Assembly: GCA_029237825.1 (NCBI GenBank)
Contig: JAQZBQ010000018.1
Span: 1-64,000, forward strand
DNA: 64,000 nucleotides
Direction of reading: 5' to 3'
Origin: Bacteroidota bacterium
GTDB lineage: Bacteria > Bacteroidota > Bacteroidia > B-17B0 > Aurantibacillaceae
The number at the start of each line of letters is the position of its first letter. The first letter of the stretch is position 1. This document shows positions 1 to 8,204 of this stretch, one piece after another. The notes beneath the pieces were generated by a model. It was given only the letters and a program-made list of their open reading frames with translations. It was not told the DNA's origin and ran no database searches. A program made the position numbers and the translations under genes.

Positions 1-46
1 TTGCCTCTCTTTTGAAGGCTTCGAAATCGAACTTTTCTTCTTTCAT
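1..46 (-). CDS. Start of a probable IS256-family transposase (partial)
   Basis: Only the first 15 residues are in the window (MKEEKFDFEAFKREA), reading off the left edge from an ATG at 46. IS256/Mutator-type transposases commonly begin with a short acidic/aromatic stretch of the form KFDFEKFKEEA before the catalytic DDE domain, and this matches well. The terminal-repeat-like sequence just upstream supports the call. No catalytic residue is visible, so the element cannot be judged intact or broken. The alternative is an unrelated short gene start. Confidence 0.45.
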   Translation of the reverse strand, partial: MKEEKFDFEAFKREA

Positions 47-100
47 ATATGTCAATTTAAAGGTTTTTCTTTAGTTGACACACTTTATTTTACACCCTCC
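1..100 (-). mobile_element. End of an IS256-like insertion sequence, cut by the window edge
   Basis: Read leftward, bases 100 to 74 give GGAGGGTGTAAAATAAAGTG followed by TGTCAAC. This has the look of an IS256-family terminal inverted repeat (GTGTAAA near the tip, TGTCAA inside). It lies about 28 bases outside an ATG that opens a reading frame into the window edge. The nine or so bases beyond 100 (TTCAAATGC) would be the target duplication if the tip is at 100, but the other end of the element is outside the window. Family assignment rests on the end sequence and a 15-residue protein start only. Confidence 0.5.
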
Positions 101-130
101 TTCAAATGCTAGCATAATCCTCCCGTACTT

Positions 131-370
131 TAACCCCACTTTTTATTTCTCAAAACTCACTTTTAGTTTTTTGAAACCTTCTTTTAAATTCTTAAATCCT
201 CATTTTAAAAATCTGTTGCTGCGTTTTAATTTCTTTCATCCTCATTTTAAGAACACGTCTATGTGTTTTAATTTCACGAAGCCTGTTTTTAATAACTGCA
301 ATCCCGTTTTTAAAAACCCTTAACATTCTTTTAGAAACTCGCATCCTGCTTTTAGTAACTGATGGTATTC
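131..370. repeat. Degenerate 21-bp tandem repeat, about 11 units
   Basis: A TTTTA core recurs close to every 21 bases (near 141, 161, 182, 203, 224, 245, 265, 286, 307, 328 and 349). Each is flanked by variable C/A-rich bases such as AATCCTCATTTTAAAAA. Units differ by many substitutions but almost no indels, so both strands translate as heptads: xPxFKNx on the plus strand, xMRxxxK on the minus strand. The plus frame ends at a stop at 321-323, before the last two units. The 21-bp period equals about two helical turns, so the T-tracts are phased as in curved DNA. I regard the array as non-coding but cannot exclude a small heptad-repeat protein on the minus strand (192-437). Confidence 0.75.
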
Positions 371-374
371 TTTT

Positions 375-402
375 TGTGTTTAACACAGGTATTATGTTAA
401 CA
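375..402 (+). promoter_or_regulatory. Palindromes at the start of the Cro/CI-type gene, probable autoregulatory operator
   Basis: TGTGTTTAACACA at 375-387 is a perfect palindrome around base 381. A shorter related palindrome, TGTTAACA, lies at 395-402 and overlaps the ATG at 394. Two similar GTT/AAC sites bracketing the start of a helix-turn-helix gene are typical of negative autoregulation. The role is inferred from position and symmetry only. Confidence 0.4.
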
Positions 403-747
403 CTCAATCTACAACCCATTTTTAAGGCTCGCGGCATTGATAAGCCCTACTCTTTTTTGGTAAGTGCTGGCTTTCCTTCCTTTACGGCTCATAATTTACT
501 CAATGCCAAAACGGTAAGTTTCCGATTAAGCCACATTGATAAGTTATGTGCCTTACTTAACTGTACACCCAACGAGTTGTTGGTTTGGACACCCAACCCT
601 AACGAGAAACTTGGAGACGATCATCCCATCACACGATTAAAAAAGTCAAATACTGATCTCAACTGGCAGGATACCATCAAGACAATTCCCCTGGATCAGT
701 TAAGTGAGATAGTGAAAATCATCAACGCCCATAAAAATTCTAAGTAA
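394..747 (+). CDS. Small Cro/CI-type helix-turn-helix regulator
   Basis: About 117 residues from the ATG at 394; a GTG at 376 would add six residues but lies inside a palindrome. Residues 1-65 fit the lambda-repressor-like fold: a first helix (LNLQPIFKARGI), a helix-turn-helix stretch (FTAHNLLNAKTVSFRLSHID), and the ending KLCALLNCTPNELLVW, which is typical of HTH_26/XRE proteins in Bacteroidota. The C-terminal half is charged and has no recognised domain. The gene follows the 21-bp repeat array and converges on polA with an 8-bp gap. It probably binds the palindromes at its own start. Target genes are unknown. Confidence 0.7.
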   Translation: MLTLNLQPIFKARGIDKPYSFLVSAGFPSFTAHNLLNAKTVSFRLSHIDKLCALLNCTPNELLVWTPNPNEKLGDDHPITRLKKSNTDLNWQDTIKTIPLDQLSEIVKIINAHKNSK

Positions 748-755
748 TCAAACGC

Positions 756-3602
756 TTAGTGCGCCTCCAGCCAGTTCACACCCACACCCATTCCTACTTC
801 TACAGGAACATTTAAGGGCAGCGCGTGCTTCATGTGCTTTTCAATAATCGGCTTAATGAGATCCAGCTCCGGCTTATACACATCAAACACCAATTCATCA
901 TGCACCTGCAAAATCATCCGCGACTTAATATCCATTCCTTTCAATTCTTTTTGAATATTAATCATTGCCGCCTTGATCATGTCGGCTGCTGAACCTTGTA
1001 TTGGCGCGTTAATTGCATTACGCTCCGCGAAAGAACGTACCGTTGCGTTTGCGGAATTAATATCCTTTAACCATCGCTTGCGACCCAGTAACGTTTGAAC
1101 GTAACCATGTTCCTTTGCAAAATTAATCTCCTTATCCATATAGTTTTTAATGGAGCCGTACTGAGCAAAATAATTATCAATGAGTTGCTTTGCTTCTGCA
1201 CGAGAAATATTTAAATTATCTGCTAAACCAAAAGCACCCTGTCCGTAAATAATTCCAAAGTTTACACTCTTGGCTTTGTAACGCATTTCTTTGGTGACTT
1301 CACTCTCATCAATACCATAAACTTTAGCAGCTGTTGCTGTATGAATATCCTTCCCGGAGTTGAATGCTTCACACATGTTCGGATCACCACTAATCGATGC
1401 CACAATACGCAACTCAATTTGTGAATAATCTGCGCTTAGCAAAATATAATCTTCATTCCTCGGAATAAAAGCTTTGCGGATTTGCCTCCCTCTTTCTGTT
1501 CTGATAGGAATATTTTGAAGGTTCGGATTATCGCTGCTCAACCGCCCTGTTACAGCAACCACCTGGTTAAACGTTGTGTGAACGCGGTTTGTTTTAGGGT
1601 TTACCAGTAAAGGCAATGTATCCACATAAGTTGATTTTAACTTCACTAATTCCCTGTAATCTAAAATCTTTGATATGATGGGATGTTTCCCTTCCAGTTT
1701 CGACAATACATCTTCACCGGTAGCATACTGACCTGTTTTTGTTTTCTTCGCTTTGTCAACAATTTTCAAATATTCAAACAATATTTCGCCGACCTGTTTG
1801 GGAGACGAAACATTAAATTTTGTTCCCGCCAGGGCTTGTATCTCCGCGTCTACCTTTGTAATATCTTCTTGAAGCTGTGCTGAAAATTCATTCAGCGATG
1901 CCACATCAAGATTAATGCCCTCGCGCTCCATACCAGCAAGAGCTTCAATCAGAGGAACTTCCACATCATGAAATAATTTTTCGGTTCCGGCGTTCTTCAG
2001 AAGTGGCACAAATACTTCCTTCAATTTTAACGTGACATCAGCGTCTTCAGCGGCATACTTTGTGATTACCTCAACCGGTACATCACGCATATTTAACTGA
2101 TCCTTACCTTTCTTTCCAATCAATTCTTCAATACTAATAGGAGAATAATTTAAATAGGTTTCAGCAAGAACATTCATATTGTGCCGCATGTCGGGCATAA
2201 ATAAAAAATGCGCTACCATGGTATCCCACAGTGTATTTCTAATCTCTACGCCATAATTTTTCAGTACCTGAAGATCATATTTTATATTTTGTCCAATCAA
2301 TACTTTTGATGCATCTGAAAACAGGGGCCTAAAACGTTCTATTAGAAGCAGGGCTTCCGATTGGTTAGCAGAAACCGGTACGTAATATGCTTCATTCGCT
2401 TTCACAGCAAACGACAAACCTACCAATTCAGCCGCAAGCGTATCTAAGGAGGTTGTTTCAGAATCGAAAGCAAATTCAGAACTTGTCATTAATACTTGCA
2501 ATAGGTTTTCAATTTTTTCGGCACTATCGCAAACCATGTAATTAGGATTAATATCCTTAATGGTTTGAAATGTTTTCGCGTCTTCCGTCAATACAAGATC
2601 CAAATGCTCCTCGCTGAACAAATCACCCCCATTGAACAAGTCTGCTTTCGTTTTGGAGTCATTTTTTTTGCCGGCTTTTGGCGGACTATTAAACGAATCT
2701 TTCCCTCCCCCAATATCCTCACCTAATACCTTTTGTGCGATAGTTCTGAATTCGAGCTCAGTAAATAGTTCCCTTAATACATCTTTATTAATTTCTTTCA
2801 GCGCCAATTCATTCTCGTTGAATTCAACAGGTACATCAAGAATAATCGTTGCCAGCCATTTGGATTGAATAGCCTTATCCCTATGCTCAATTACTTTTTC
2901 CTTAAGTTTTCCTTTTAACTTATCAGTGTTCGCGATAAGGTTCTCGATTGTTCCAAAATCCTTCACCAATTGAATTGCTGTCTTCTCTCCCACCCCTGGA
3001 ATACCAGGTATATTATCCACTTTATCTCCCATCAACCCCAAAATGTCAATTAACTGACTAACATGGGTGATCTCCCATTTTTTACATATCTCGGGTACTC
3101 CTAACACTTCGGCACCGGCTCCAAAACGTGCGGGTTTATAAATAAACGTGTTCTCATCAACTAATTGCCCGTAATCCTTATCGGGCGTCATCATATAAGT
3201 AGTAAATCCTCTTTGCTCTGCTACCTTTGCCAGCGTACCAATTGCATCATCAGCTTCATAACCGGGCGTTTTAATGATAGGTATGTTAAAACCTTCAATG
3301 AGTTGCATAATATAAGGAATGCATGTTCTTAAGTCTTCCGGCATTTCCTCACGTTGTGCTTTATATTCAACAAACTCAGTGTGTCTAACTGTTTGTTCAG
3401 GAGTATCAAACACAACCGCAATGTGCGTAGGCTTCTCTTTGTTTAAAATTTCAAGAAGTGTATTTGTAAAGCCAAAGATGGCCGAAGTATTCAAACCTTT
3501 TGATGTAACGCGTGGATTAGTGCTAAACGCGAAATAGGCTCTGTAAATTAATGCATAGGCATCAAGAAGAAATAATTTTTTAGGAGTATCTTTTGTTATC
3601 AT
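756..3602 (-). CDS. polA: DNA polymerase I
   Basis: 948 residues, full length. It fills gaps and removes RNA primers during replication and repair. Three modules are visible. Residues 1-290 are the 5'-3' exonuclease (FLLDAYALIYRAYFAF, YEADDAIGTLA, and the helix-hairpin GIPGVGEKTA). About 350-540 is a proofreading 3'-5' exonuclease that keeps its DEDD acids (FDSETTSLD, GQNIKYD, YAAEDADVTLK). About 560-945 is the polymerase with motif A (SADYSQIELR), motif B (RYKAKSVNFGIIYGQG) and motif C (QVHDELVFDV). A low-complexity Lys/Asp/Ser linker near 305-330 joins the first two. The retained DEDD residues suggest active proofreading, unlike Taq-type enzymes. The gene stands alone and converges on the regulator gene to its left. 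Confidence 0.98.
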   Translation of the reverse strand: MITKDTPKKLFLLDAYALIYRAYFAFSTNPRVTSKGLNTSAIFGFTNTLLEILNKEKPTHIAVVFDTPEQTVRHTEFVEYKAQREEMPEDLRTCIPYIMQLIEGFNIPIIKTPGYEADDAIGTLAKVAEQRGFTTYMMTPDKDYGQLVDENTFIYKPARFGAGAEVLGVPEICKKWEITHVSQLIDILGLMGDKVDNIPGIPGVGEKTAIQLVKDFGTIENLIANTDKLKGKLKEKVIEHRDKAIQSKWLATIILDVPVEFNENELALKEINKDVLRELFTELEFRTIAQKVLGEDIGGGKDSFNSPPKAGKKNDSKTKADLFNGGDLFSEEHLDLVLTEDAKTFQTIKDINPNYMVCDSAEKIENLLQVLMTSSEFAFDSETTSLDTLAAELVGLSFAVKANEAYYVPVSANQSEALLLIERFRPLFSDASKVLIGQNIKYDLQVLKNYGVEIRNTLWDTMVAHFLFMPDMRHNMNVLAETYLNYSPISIEELIGKKGKDQLNMRDVPVEVITKYAAEDADVTLKLKEVFVPLLKNAGTEKLFHDVEVPLIEALAGMEREGINLDVASLNEFSAQLQEDITKVDAEIQALAGTKFNVSSPKQVGEILFEYLKIVDKAKKTKTGQYATGEDVLSKLEGKHPIISKILDYRELVKLKSTYVDTLPLLVNPKTNRVHTTFNQVVAVTGRLSSDNPNLQNIPIRTERGRQIRKAFIPRNEDYILLSADYSQIELRIVASISGDPNMCEAFNSGKDIHTATAAKVYGIDESEVTKEMRYKAKSVNFGIIYGQGAFGLADNLNISRAEAKQLIDNYFAQYGSIKNYMDKEINFAKEHGYVQTLLGRKRWLKDINSANATVRSFAERNAINAPIQGSAADMIKAAMINIQKELKGMDIKSRMILQVHDELVFDVYKPELDLIKPIIEKHMKHALPLNVPVEVGMGVGVNWLEAH

Positions 3603-3688
3603 TTGTTTTTCTATCTAAAAAGCAACAATGATCGATCATATTCGTCTGCAGCCAAATATGCAGGCATAAAATAAAACCGCTCGAATTA

Positions 3689-4525
3689 CTAAAATGGGAA
3701 TTTTATCTCATAAATGGTTGGCCATAACTTACCGGTCACCATTACCTTGTTTGATAAGGAATCGTAAGCAATACCATTGGTTTCTAATGCATCAGGATTT
3801 CTTACTTTACTTTCATACAATAGCGAACTAAGATCCATTTTTCCGACAATATCTCCTGTGTTCGGATCTATTTTCACGATGAGATTTGTTGTCCAAATAT
3901 TGGCATATATATATCCTTTAATGAATTCAAGTTCATTGAGGTGCTCCTGAACTCTGCCAATCTCTGCTACATCAAGCGTTTTCACTACGCTAAAATTTGT
4001 AGGATCAATGAATGTGAGGTAACTTGTTCCATCACTCATAATTAAATGCGTTCCGTCTGTTGTTAAGCCCCAGCCTTCGCGGTTTGTGTAAGAAAATTTT
4101 CCTAAATTTTTAAACGAAGTTGCATCATAAATAAAACCCGTTTGGTTCTTATAGGTTAATTGATACACTTTTCCATTCAAAAACGTGATCCCTTCACCGA
4201 AATAAATATTTCGGTCAATTTCCGCTTTTACATTGATTTTCCCTGTTTCTAAATCCACCATACCAAAAACCGATTTAGTTTGAGGAAGATTGTCGGGAGA
4301 GCCTGTACTTTCAAACAGTTGGCCTTTATGAAATAACAAACCTTCCGTAAATGAATTTACGTCATGCGGGTATTGCCTTTCCACAGTAAACTTTATTTCA
4401 GGAGTTTTTGGTGTTGGATCCTCAAAAGATACACTTTCGGTTTGTTTTGGTTTATCAGGACCGCAGGAAGTCATTGTTAGTATAACTCCAAACACACACC
4501 AATAGTTTTTTAAAAATACTTTCAT
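3689..4525 (-). CDS. Lipoprotein glutaminyl-peptide cyclotransferase (beta-propeller type)
   Basis: 278 residues. A lipoprotein signal ends at LTMTSC, so the protein should be anchored in the envelope. The rest fits the plant/bacterial glutamine cyclotransferase family (five-bladed propeller), with the typical YPHDVNSFTEGLLF, LFESTG, YFGEGIT, GWGLTTDG, LNELEFI and NPDALETNGIAYD stretches. Such enzymes cyclise N-terminal glutamine of exported peptides or proteins to pyroglutamate. The gene starts 9 bases after the stop of cysS on the same strand, so the two are likely cotranscribed, though no functional link is obvious. The length is normal for the family. Family assignment is firm; the natural substrate is unknown. 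Confidence 0.88.
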   Translation of the reverse strand: MKVFLKNYWCVFGVILTMTSCGPDKPKQTESVSFEDPTPKTPEIKFTVERQYPHDVNSFTEGLLFHKGQLFESTGSPDNLPQTKSVFGMVDLETGKINVKAEIDRNIYFGEGITFLNGKVYQLTYKNQTGFIYDATSFKNLGKFSYTNREGWGLTTDGTHLIMSDGTSYLTFIDPTNFSVVKTLDVAEIGRVQEHLNELEFIKGYIYANIWTTNLIVKIDPNTGDIVGKMDLSSLLYESKVRNPDALETNGIAYDSLSNKVMVTGKLWPTIYEIKFPF

Positions 4526-4534
4526 GAGAAATGT

Positions 4535-6001
4535 TTAAATACTCCAGGTTGCGCCTTCCTTACTATCTTTCACTTGAATGTGGGCAGCGTTTAATTTATT
4601 GCGAATTTCATCAGAGGTTGCAAAATCTTTATTCGCTTTCGCTTTATCCCTGAGTTCTAATACCAAAGCCATCACATGTTCAAGAGCTGTATTCGCCTTT
4701 CCACTTTTTTCCATTTCTTTCTTTAAACCCATCACATCAAACACAAAATGCTGATAAATGTTTTTGAGCAATTCCAAATCTGATTGAGTAAGCAAAGCCT
4801 TTTTATCATTCGCCGAATTGATCATCCGGATTGCATCAAATAGATGCGCGATTAAAACGGGTGTATTAAAGTCGTCGTTCATGGCTGCATAACACAAGCG
4901 TTCTAACGCTGGCACATCTTCCGATGATTTGTCAGAAGCCTTGAGTGTTTGTAACACTTTGTAACTGTCCATTAATCGGTTATACGCTTTTTCAGAAGCC
5001 ATTAAAGCATCGTTGCTGAAATCCAGAGTACTGCGGTAATGTGTTTGCATCATGAAAAATCTTACTGCCATCGGGCTAAATCCCTTTGCTAATAACGGAT
5101 GTGAACCAGTGAACAATTCCATCGGAAGAAAACTATTTCCTAAGGATTTACTCATCTTCTGACCGTTCACTGTAAGCATATTTGTGTGTAACCAATAATT
5201 TGCCGGGCTTTTTCCGCAATACGCTATATTTTGGGCAATTTCATTTGTATGGTGAGTTGCCTGCAAATCCATTCCGCCGCCGTGGATATCAAACTGTTCA
5301 CCTAAATATTTAGTACTCATAGCTGAACATTCAATGTGCCAGCCCGGGAATCCAATGCCCCAGGGACTTGGCCATTTCATTAAATGTTCTGGCTTTGCTT
5401 TTATCCATAATGCGAAATCGAGCCTCCCTTTCTTATCGTCCTGACCTGAAAGCTCACGGGTATTTTCTAACAGCTCTTCGAGTTTACGATTTGTGAGAAC
5501 CGTGTAGTTATTTGATTTAGCAAATTTTTCTACGTCAAAATAAACGGTACCATTTTGCTCATAAGCTAAACCATTTTTGATAATCTGTTTCGTCATTTCC
5601 TGTTGCTCAATAATATGCCCGGTAGCAGTTGGTTCAATACTTGGAGGCAGATTATTAAACAACGACATGATATCCCTGAACCCAACCGTATATTTCTGAA
5701 CAATTTCCATGGGCTCCAGCTGCATAAGCTTGGCTTTTTTAGCAAATTTATCGTCACCCTCATCCCGGTCACCTTCCAGATGACCTGCGTCAGTAACGTT
5801 CCTTACGTAACGTACTTTATAGCCTAAATGAATCAAATACCTGTAAATAAGATCGAAAGACATAAAAGTGCGGCAGTTACCAAGATGAACATCGCTGTAT
5901 ACTGTTGGTCCGCAAACATACATTCCTAAAAAAGGCGGGTTGATAGGTTTAAATTCCTCTTTGGATCTGGTAAGCGTATTATAAATAAATAATTTTTCCA
6001 T
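4535..6001 (-). CDS. cysS: Cysteinyl-tRNA synthetase
   Basis: 488 residues, a class I aminoacyl-tRNA synthetase that charges tRNA-Cys in the cytoplasm. The HIGH-like motif is VYSDVHLGNCRTF near residue 36. The zinc ligands that recognise cysteine are in MYVCGPT, WHIECSAM and HGGGMDLQATHHTNEIAQ, and the KMSKS loop is GQKMSKSLGNS. The C-terminal helical anticodon region (about 350-488) is present, and the length is normal. A strong intrinsic terminator (6029-6057) separates it from the upstream MORN-repeat gene, so it must have its own promoter in the short gap 6002-6028, where I see no good match to the consensus. The glutaminyl cyclase gene follows closely. Confidence 0.98.
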   Translation of the reverse strand: MEKLFIYNTLTRSKEEFKPINPPFLGMYVCGPTVYSDVHLGNCRTFMSFDLIYRYLIHLGYKVRYVRNVTDAGHLEGDRDEGDDKFAKKAKLMQLEPMEIVQKYTVGFRDIMSLFNNLPPSIEPTATGHIIEQQEMTKQIIKNGLAYEQNGTVYFDVEKFAKSNNYTVLTNRKLEELLENTRELSGQDDKKGRLDFALWIKAKPEHLMKWPSPWGIGFPGWHIECSAMSTKYLGEQFDIHGGGMDLQATHHTNEIAQNIAYCGKSPANYWLHTNMLTVNGQKMSKSLGNSFLPMELFTGSHPLLAKGFSPMAVRFFMMQTHYRSTLDFSNDALMASEKAYNRLMDSYKVLQTLKASDKSSEDVPALERLCYAAMNDDFNTPVLIAHLFDAIRMINSANDKKALLTQSDLELLKNIYQHFVFDVMGLKKEMEKSGKANTALEHVMALVLELRDKAKANKDFATSDEIRNKLNAAHIQVKDSKEGATWSI

Positions 6002-6028
6002 AAAATTTCAGATTATAAAGCTAACAAA

Positions 6029-6057
6029 AAAAAAGACGGTAAAGAACCGTCTTTTTT
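6029..6057 (-). terminator. Intrinsic terminator downstream of the MORN-repeat gene
   Basis: AAAAAAGACGGT and ACCGTCTTTTTT form a 12-bp stem with a 5-base loop. A/T tracts on both sides mean it can work in either direction. It lies between the stop of the MORN-repeat gene and the start of cysS, so its main job should be ending the leftward MORN transcript. Confidence 0.85.
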
Positions 6058-6077
6058 TAGCAAAGGAATCAATAAGT

Positions 6078-6980
6078 TTAGTTTTCAACAGGTGTATCTC
6101 CTACGTATAAACCGTTACGGTACACCGATACGCGTTGTAAAATTCCATTTTCATCATAGATATAAGCTTTACCATCCATCAAACGGTTATCCTTAAAAAC
6201 ACCATCTTTGGTGATCTGTTTATTTTTATTATAGGTAATATGCTGACCATTTAATACCATTGGACCCTTAGTAGCTGCGCCATTCGGTTTTTCATCTGGT
6301 TTTAAAACAATTTTCGGTGCATTTTCAATGGGATTATCCTTGATTTTCACAATCGGCTTTTTAGGTTCAAATTCTTTTATGGAAGCAACATCCACCGACC
6401 CGTCATTATAGGTTTTTTCAGCTTTGATATCACCATTCTCATGGTATTCCTTAATTACGCCGGATTCCTTTCCATTCACAAAATTCCCCTCAATGGCTAA
6501 TTGTCCATTTTCGTGGAAATATTTCACAGGGCCTTCACGTTTTCCTGATGCATTAAAATTAAATTCATGCTGAGGCTGTCCATTCTCATAATATAATTTG
6601 TAAGGACCTGTCCAGCGGTTATTCTTCCAGTTACCTTCTTCAGAAATTTTACCATTTTCATGATACATTATCGCATAACCGTCAGGACGGCCATTTTGAA
6701 AGGTTAATTGATTCTTCATATTACCATTGCAGTAATATTCCAGCCATTTGCCCACTTTACGGTTATCGGCATACTTACCTTCTTCTACTTTTTGATCAGG
6801 AGCAAAGCAGGATCCAGGTTTGTGTTTACCTTTAATAATCCATTTACCTTGCTTTTTGCCTAAAACATCGATCAGGTTAATCGTATCTTTATTATTCGGC
6901 CCACCCCATTCAAACGACTGCGATTGTCCACGGCTTACCTGATAAATTAAAAAAATCAGGATTAAATATATTTTCTTCAT
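6078..6980 (-). CDS. Exported MORN_2-repeat protein (YwqK-like)
   Basis: About 300 residues from the ATG at 6980; an upstream in-frame TTG at 6986 is unlikely to be the start. A signal peptide (KKIYLILIFLIYQVSRG) precedes at least six repeats of roughly 23 residues built on YHENGxxxxEGxxxNGxxxG, the MORN_2 / YwqK pattern very common in exported Bacteroidota proteins. Residues 200-240 are a Lys/Pro-rich linker, followed by one more repeat-like segment ending in YRNGLYVGDT. These repeats form beta-hairpins, and their role in Bacteroidota envelopes is not settled. The antitoxin label often attached to YwqK proteins is not supported here, since no toxin gene adjoins. Confidence 0.8.
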   Translation of the reverse strand: MKKIYLILIFLIYQVSRGQSQSFEWGGPNNKDTINLIDVLGKKQGKWIIKGKHKPGSCFAPDQKVEEGKYADNRKVGKWLEYYCNGNMKNQLTFQNGRPDGYAIMYHENGKISEEGNWKNNRWTGPYKLYYENGQPQHEFNFNASGKREGPVKYFHENGQLAIEGNFVNGKESGVIKEYHENGDIKAEKTYNDGSVDVASIKEFEPKKPIVKIKDNPIENAPKIVLKPDEKPNGAATKGPMVLNGQHITYNKNKQITKDGVFKDNRLMDGKAYIYDENGILQRVSVYRNGLYVGDTPVEN

Positions 6981-7137
6981 AGGCAATTATCTTTTACTAA
7001 ATTATGTAATTTCTTTGTAGTCTTTAAATTAAATTAGACAAATCACCTAAAACCAACGATGATTGTAATATTCGTTTAAAGGGTATTATGCTTGTACGGA
7101 AGCCATAAAAAAATAGTTACAAAAAAGAGAGCATTTT

Positions 7138-8079
7138 TTATGCCAAGTTTTCTAACATATTCTGCACTAAGGACGAAAGATTATATTTAGCCGACCAACC
7201 CCAATCATTCCTCGCTGCATCCTCTGAAATACTTTTTGGCCAACTGTCCGCAATACCCTGTCGGAAATCCGGGTTATAAGATATTTGGAAATCCGGAATA
7301 TGTTTTCGGATTTCTTCAGCTATCTCACTGGGAGTGAAGCTAATACCAGCTAAATTATAGCTGCCGCGAATTTTAATCTGATCTGACGGAACATGCATGA
7401 TTTCAACGGTTGCCCTAATAGCGTCCTCCATATGCATCATTGGCAAAGCGGTATCTGCACTTAAAAAACATTCATATTTTTTATGCTTGATAGCTTCATG
7501 AAAAATATGAACCGCGTAATCAGTAGTACCACCGCCTGGAGCAGATTTCCATCCAATTAAACCAGGGTACCGTAAACTTCTTACATCAACCTTAAACTTG
7601 TTAAAATACCATTCGCACCAGCGTTCCCCCGCCTGTTTACTGATGCCATAAACTGTTGAGGGTTCCATAATCGTGTACTGGGGTGTGTTAATTTTTGGAG
7701 TCGTTGGACCAAATACCGCAATAGAACTTGGCCAGTACACTTTCGAAATATGTTTTTCTTTCGCAAGATCCAGCACATTAAACAAGCCTTCCATATTAAG
7801 CTTCCAGGCAAACATCGGATTTTGCTCTCCGGTTGCTGATAATAATGCAGCAAGCAGGTACACATGAGAAATCTGATGTTTTTTCACCACGTTTAATAAT
7901 GCGTCCTTATCTAATATGTCAAGTTTTTCAAACGGATTCAGTTCAAGTGCAGGAATGGGCTTTATATCAGCTGCAATCACATTACTGGATCCGTAATGTA
8001 CACTCAGTTCCTGCGTGAGTTCGATTCCAATTTGCCCGCCAGCGCCAATAATTAATATTTTATCCTCTTTATTGTACAT
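7138..8079 (-). CDS. tdh: L-threonine 3-dehydrogenase, short-chain (SDR) type
   Basis: 313 residues. It oxidises L-threonine to 2-amino-3-ketobutyrate with NAD+, the first step of threonine breakdown to glycine and acetyl-CoA. The extended-SDR Rossmann motif is IIGAGGQIGIELTQEL at the N-terminus. The catalytic Ser/Tyr/Lys are in WPSSIAVFG and TVYGISKQAGE, and RYPGLIGWKSAPGGGTTDYA is diagnostic of the TDH subgroup of the epimerase family. It is unrelated to the zinc-dependent E. coli enzyme. It is divergent from trhO across a 125-bp gap with back-to-back promoters. No kbl gene is adjacent. Confidence 0.92.
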   Translation of the reverse strand: MYNKEDKILIIGAGGQIGIELTQELSVHYGSSNVIAADIKPIPALELNPFEKLDILDKDALLNVVKKHQISHVYLLAALLSATGEQNPMFAWKLNMEGLFNVLDLAKEKHISKVYWPSSIAVFGPTTPKINTPQYTIMEPSTVYGISKQAGERWCEWYFNKFKVDVRSLRYPGLIGWKSAPGGGTTDYAVHIFHEAIKHKKYECFLSADTALPMMHMEDAIRATVEIMHVPSDQIKIRGSYNLAGISFTPSEIAEEIRKHIPDFQISYNPDFRQGIADSWPKSISEDAARNDWGWSAKYNLSSLVQNMLENLA

Positions 8080-8092
8080 GATAAAAATCAGG

Positions 8093-8120
8093 TTGGTTTT
8101 TTAGTTTTTAACTACCTTTG
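8093..8120 (+). promoter_or_regulatory. Predicted promoter of trhO
   Basis: TACCTTTG at 8113-8120 matches the Bacteroidota -7 element TAnnTTTG. A TTGG at 8093 lies about 17 bases upstream as a -33 element. It points at trhO and leaves an 85-base leader. It abuts the tdh promoter element on the other strand. Confidence 0.5.
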
Positions 8121-8128
8121 CAAACGTA
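8121..8128 (-). promoter_or_regulatory. Predicted -7 element of tdh
   Basis: Read leftward the bases are TACGTTTG, a TAnnTTTG match ending 41 bases before the tdh start. It directly abuts the trhO -7 element, making the near-palindrome TACCTTTGCAAACGTA. No clear TTTG appears at the ideal -33 distance. Confidence 0.45.
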
Positions 8129-8204
8129 ACTAAAAATGTCCTGATTTGAAAATCAAACGTTTTCAGCTACATAGTAAGTAGTATAACCTGCAATTATATC
8201 TATT

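Noticed and set aside
75-323. 82-residue plus-strand frame over the 21-bp repeats
   Set aside because: It stops before the last two repeat units and has low-complexity Phe/Asn/Pro composition; it is explained by a 21-bp period, not by coding evidence.
131-370. Possible CRISPR array
   Set aside because: Units are only 21 bp with no identical repeats separated by unique spacers, and no cas genes are in the window.
6078-6980. Toxin-antitoxin module suggested by the YwqK-type repeats
   Set aside because: The protein has an export signal and no toxin gene adjoins it.
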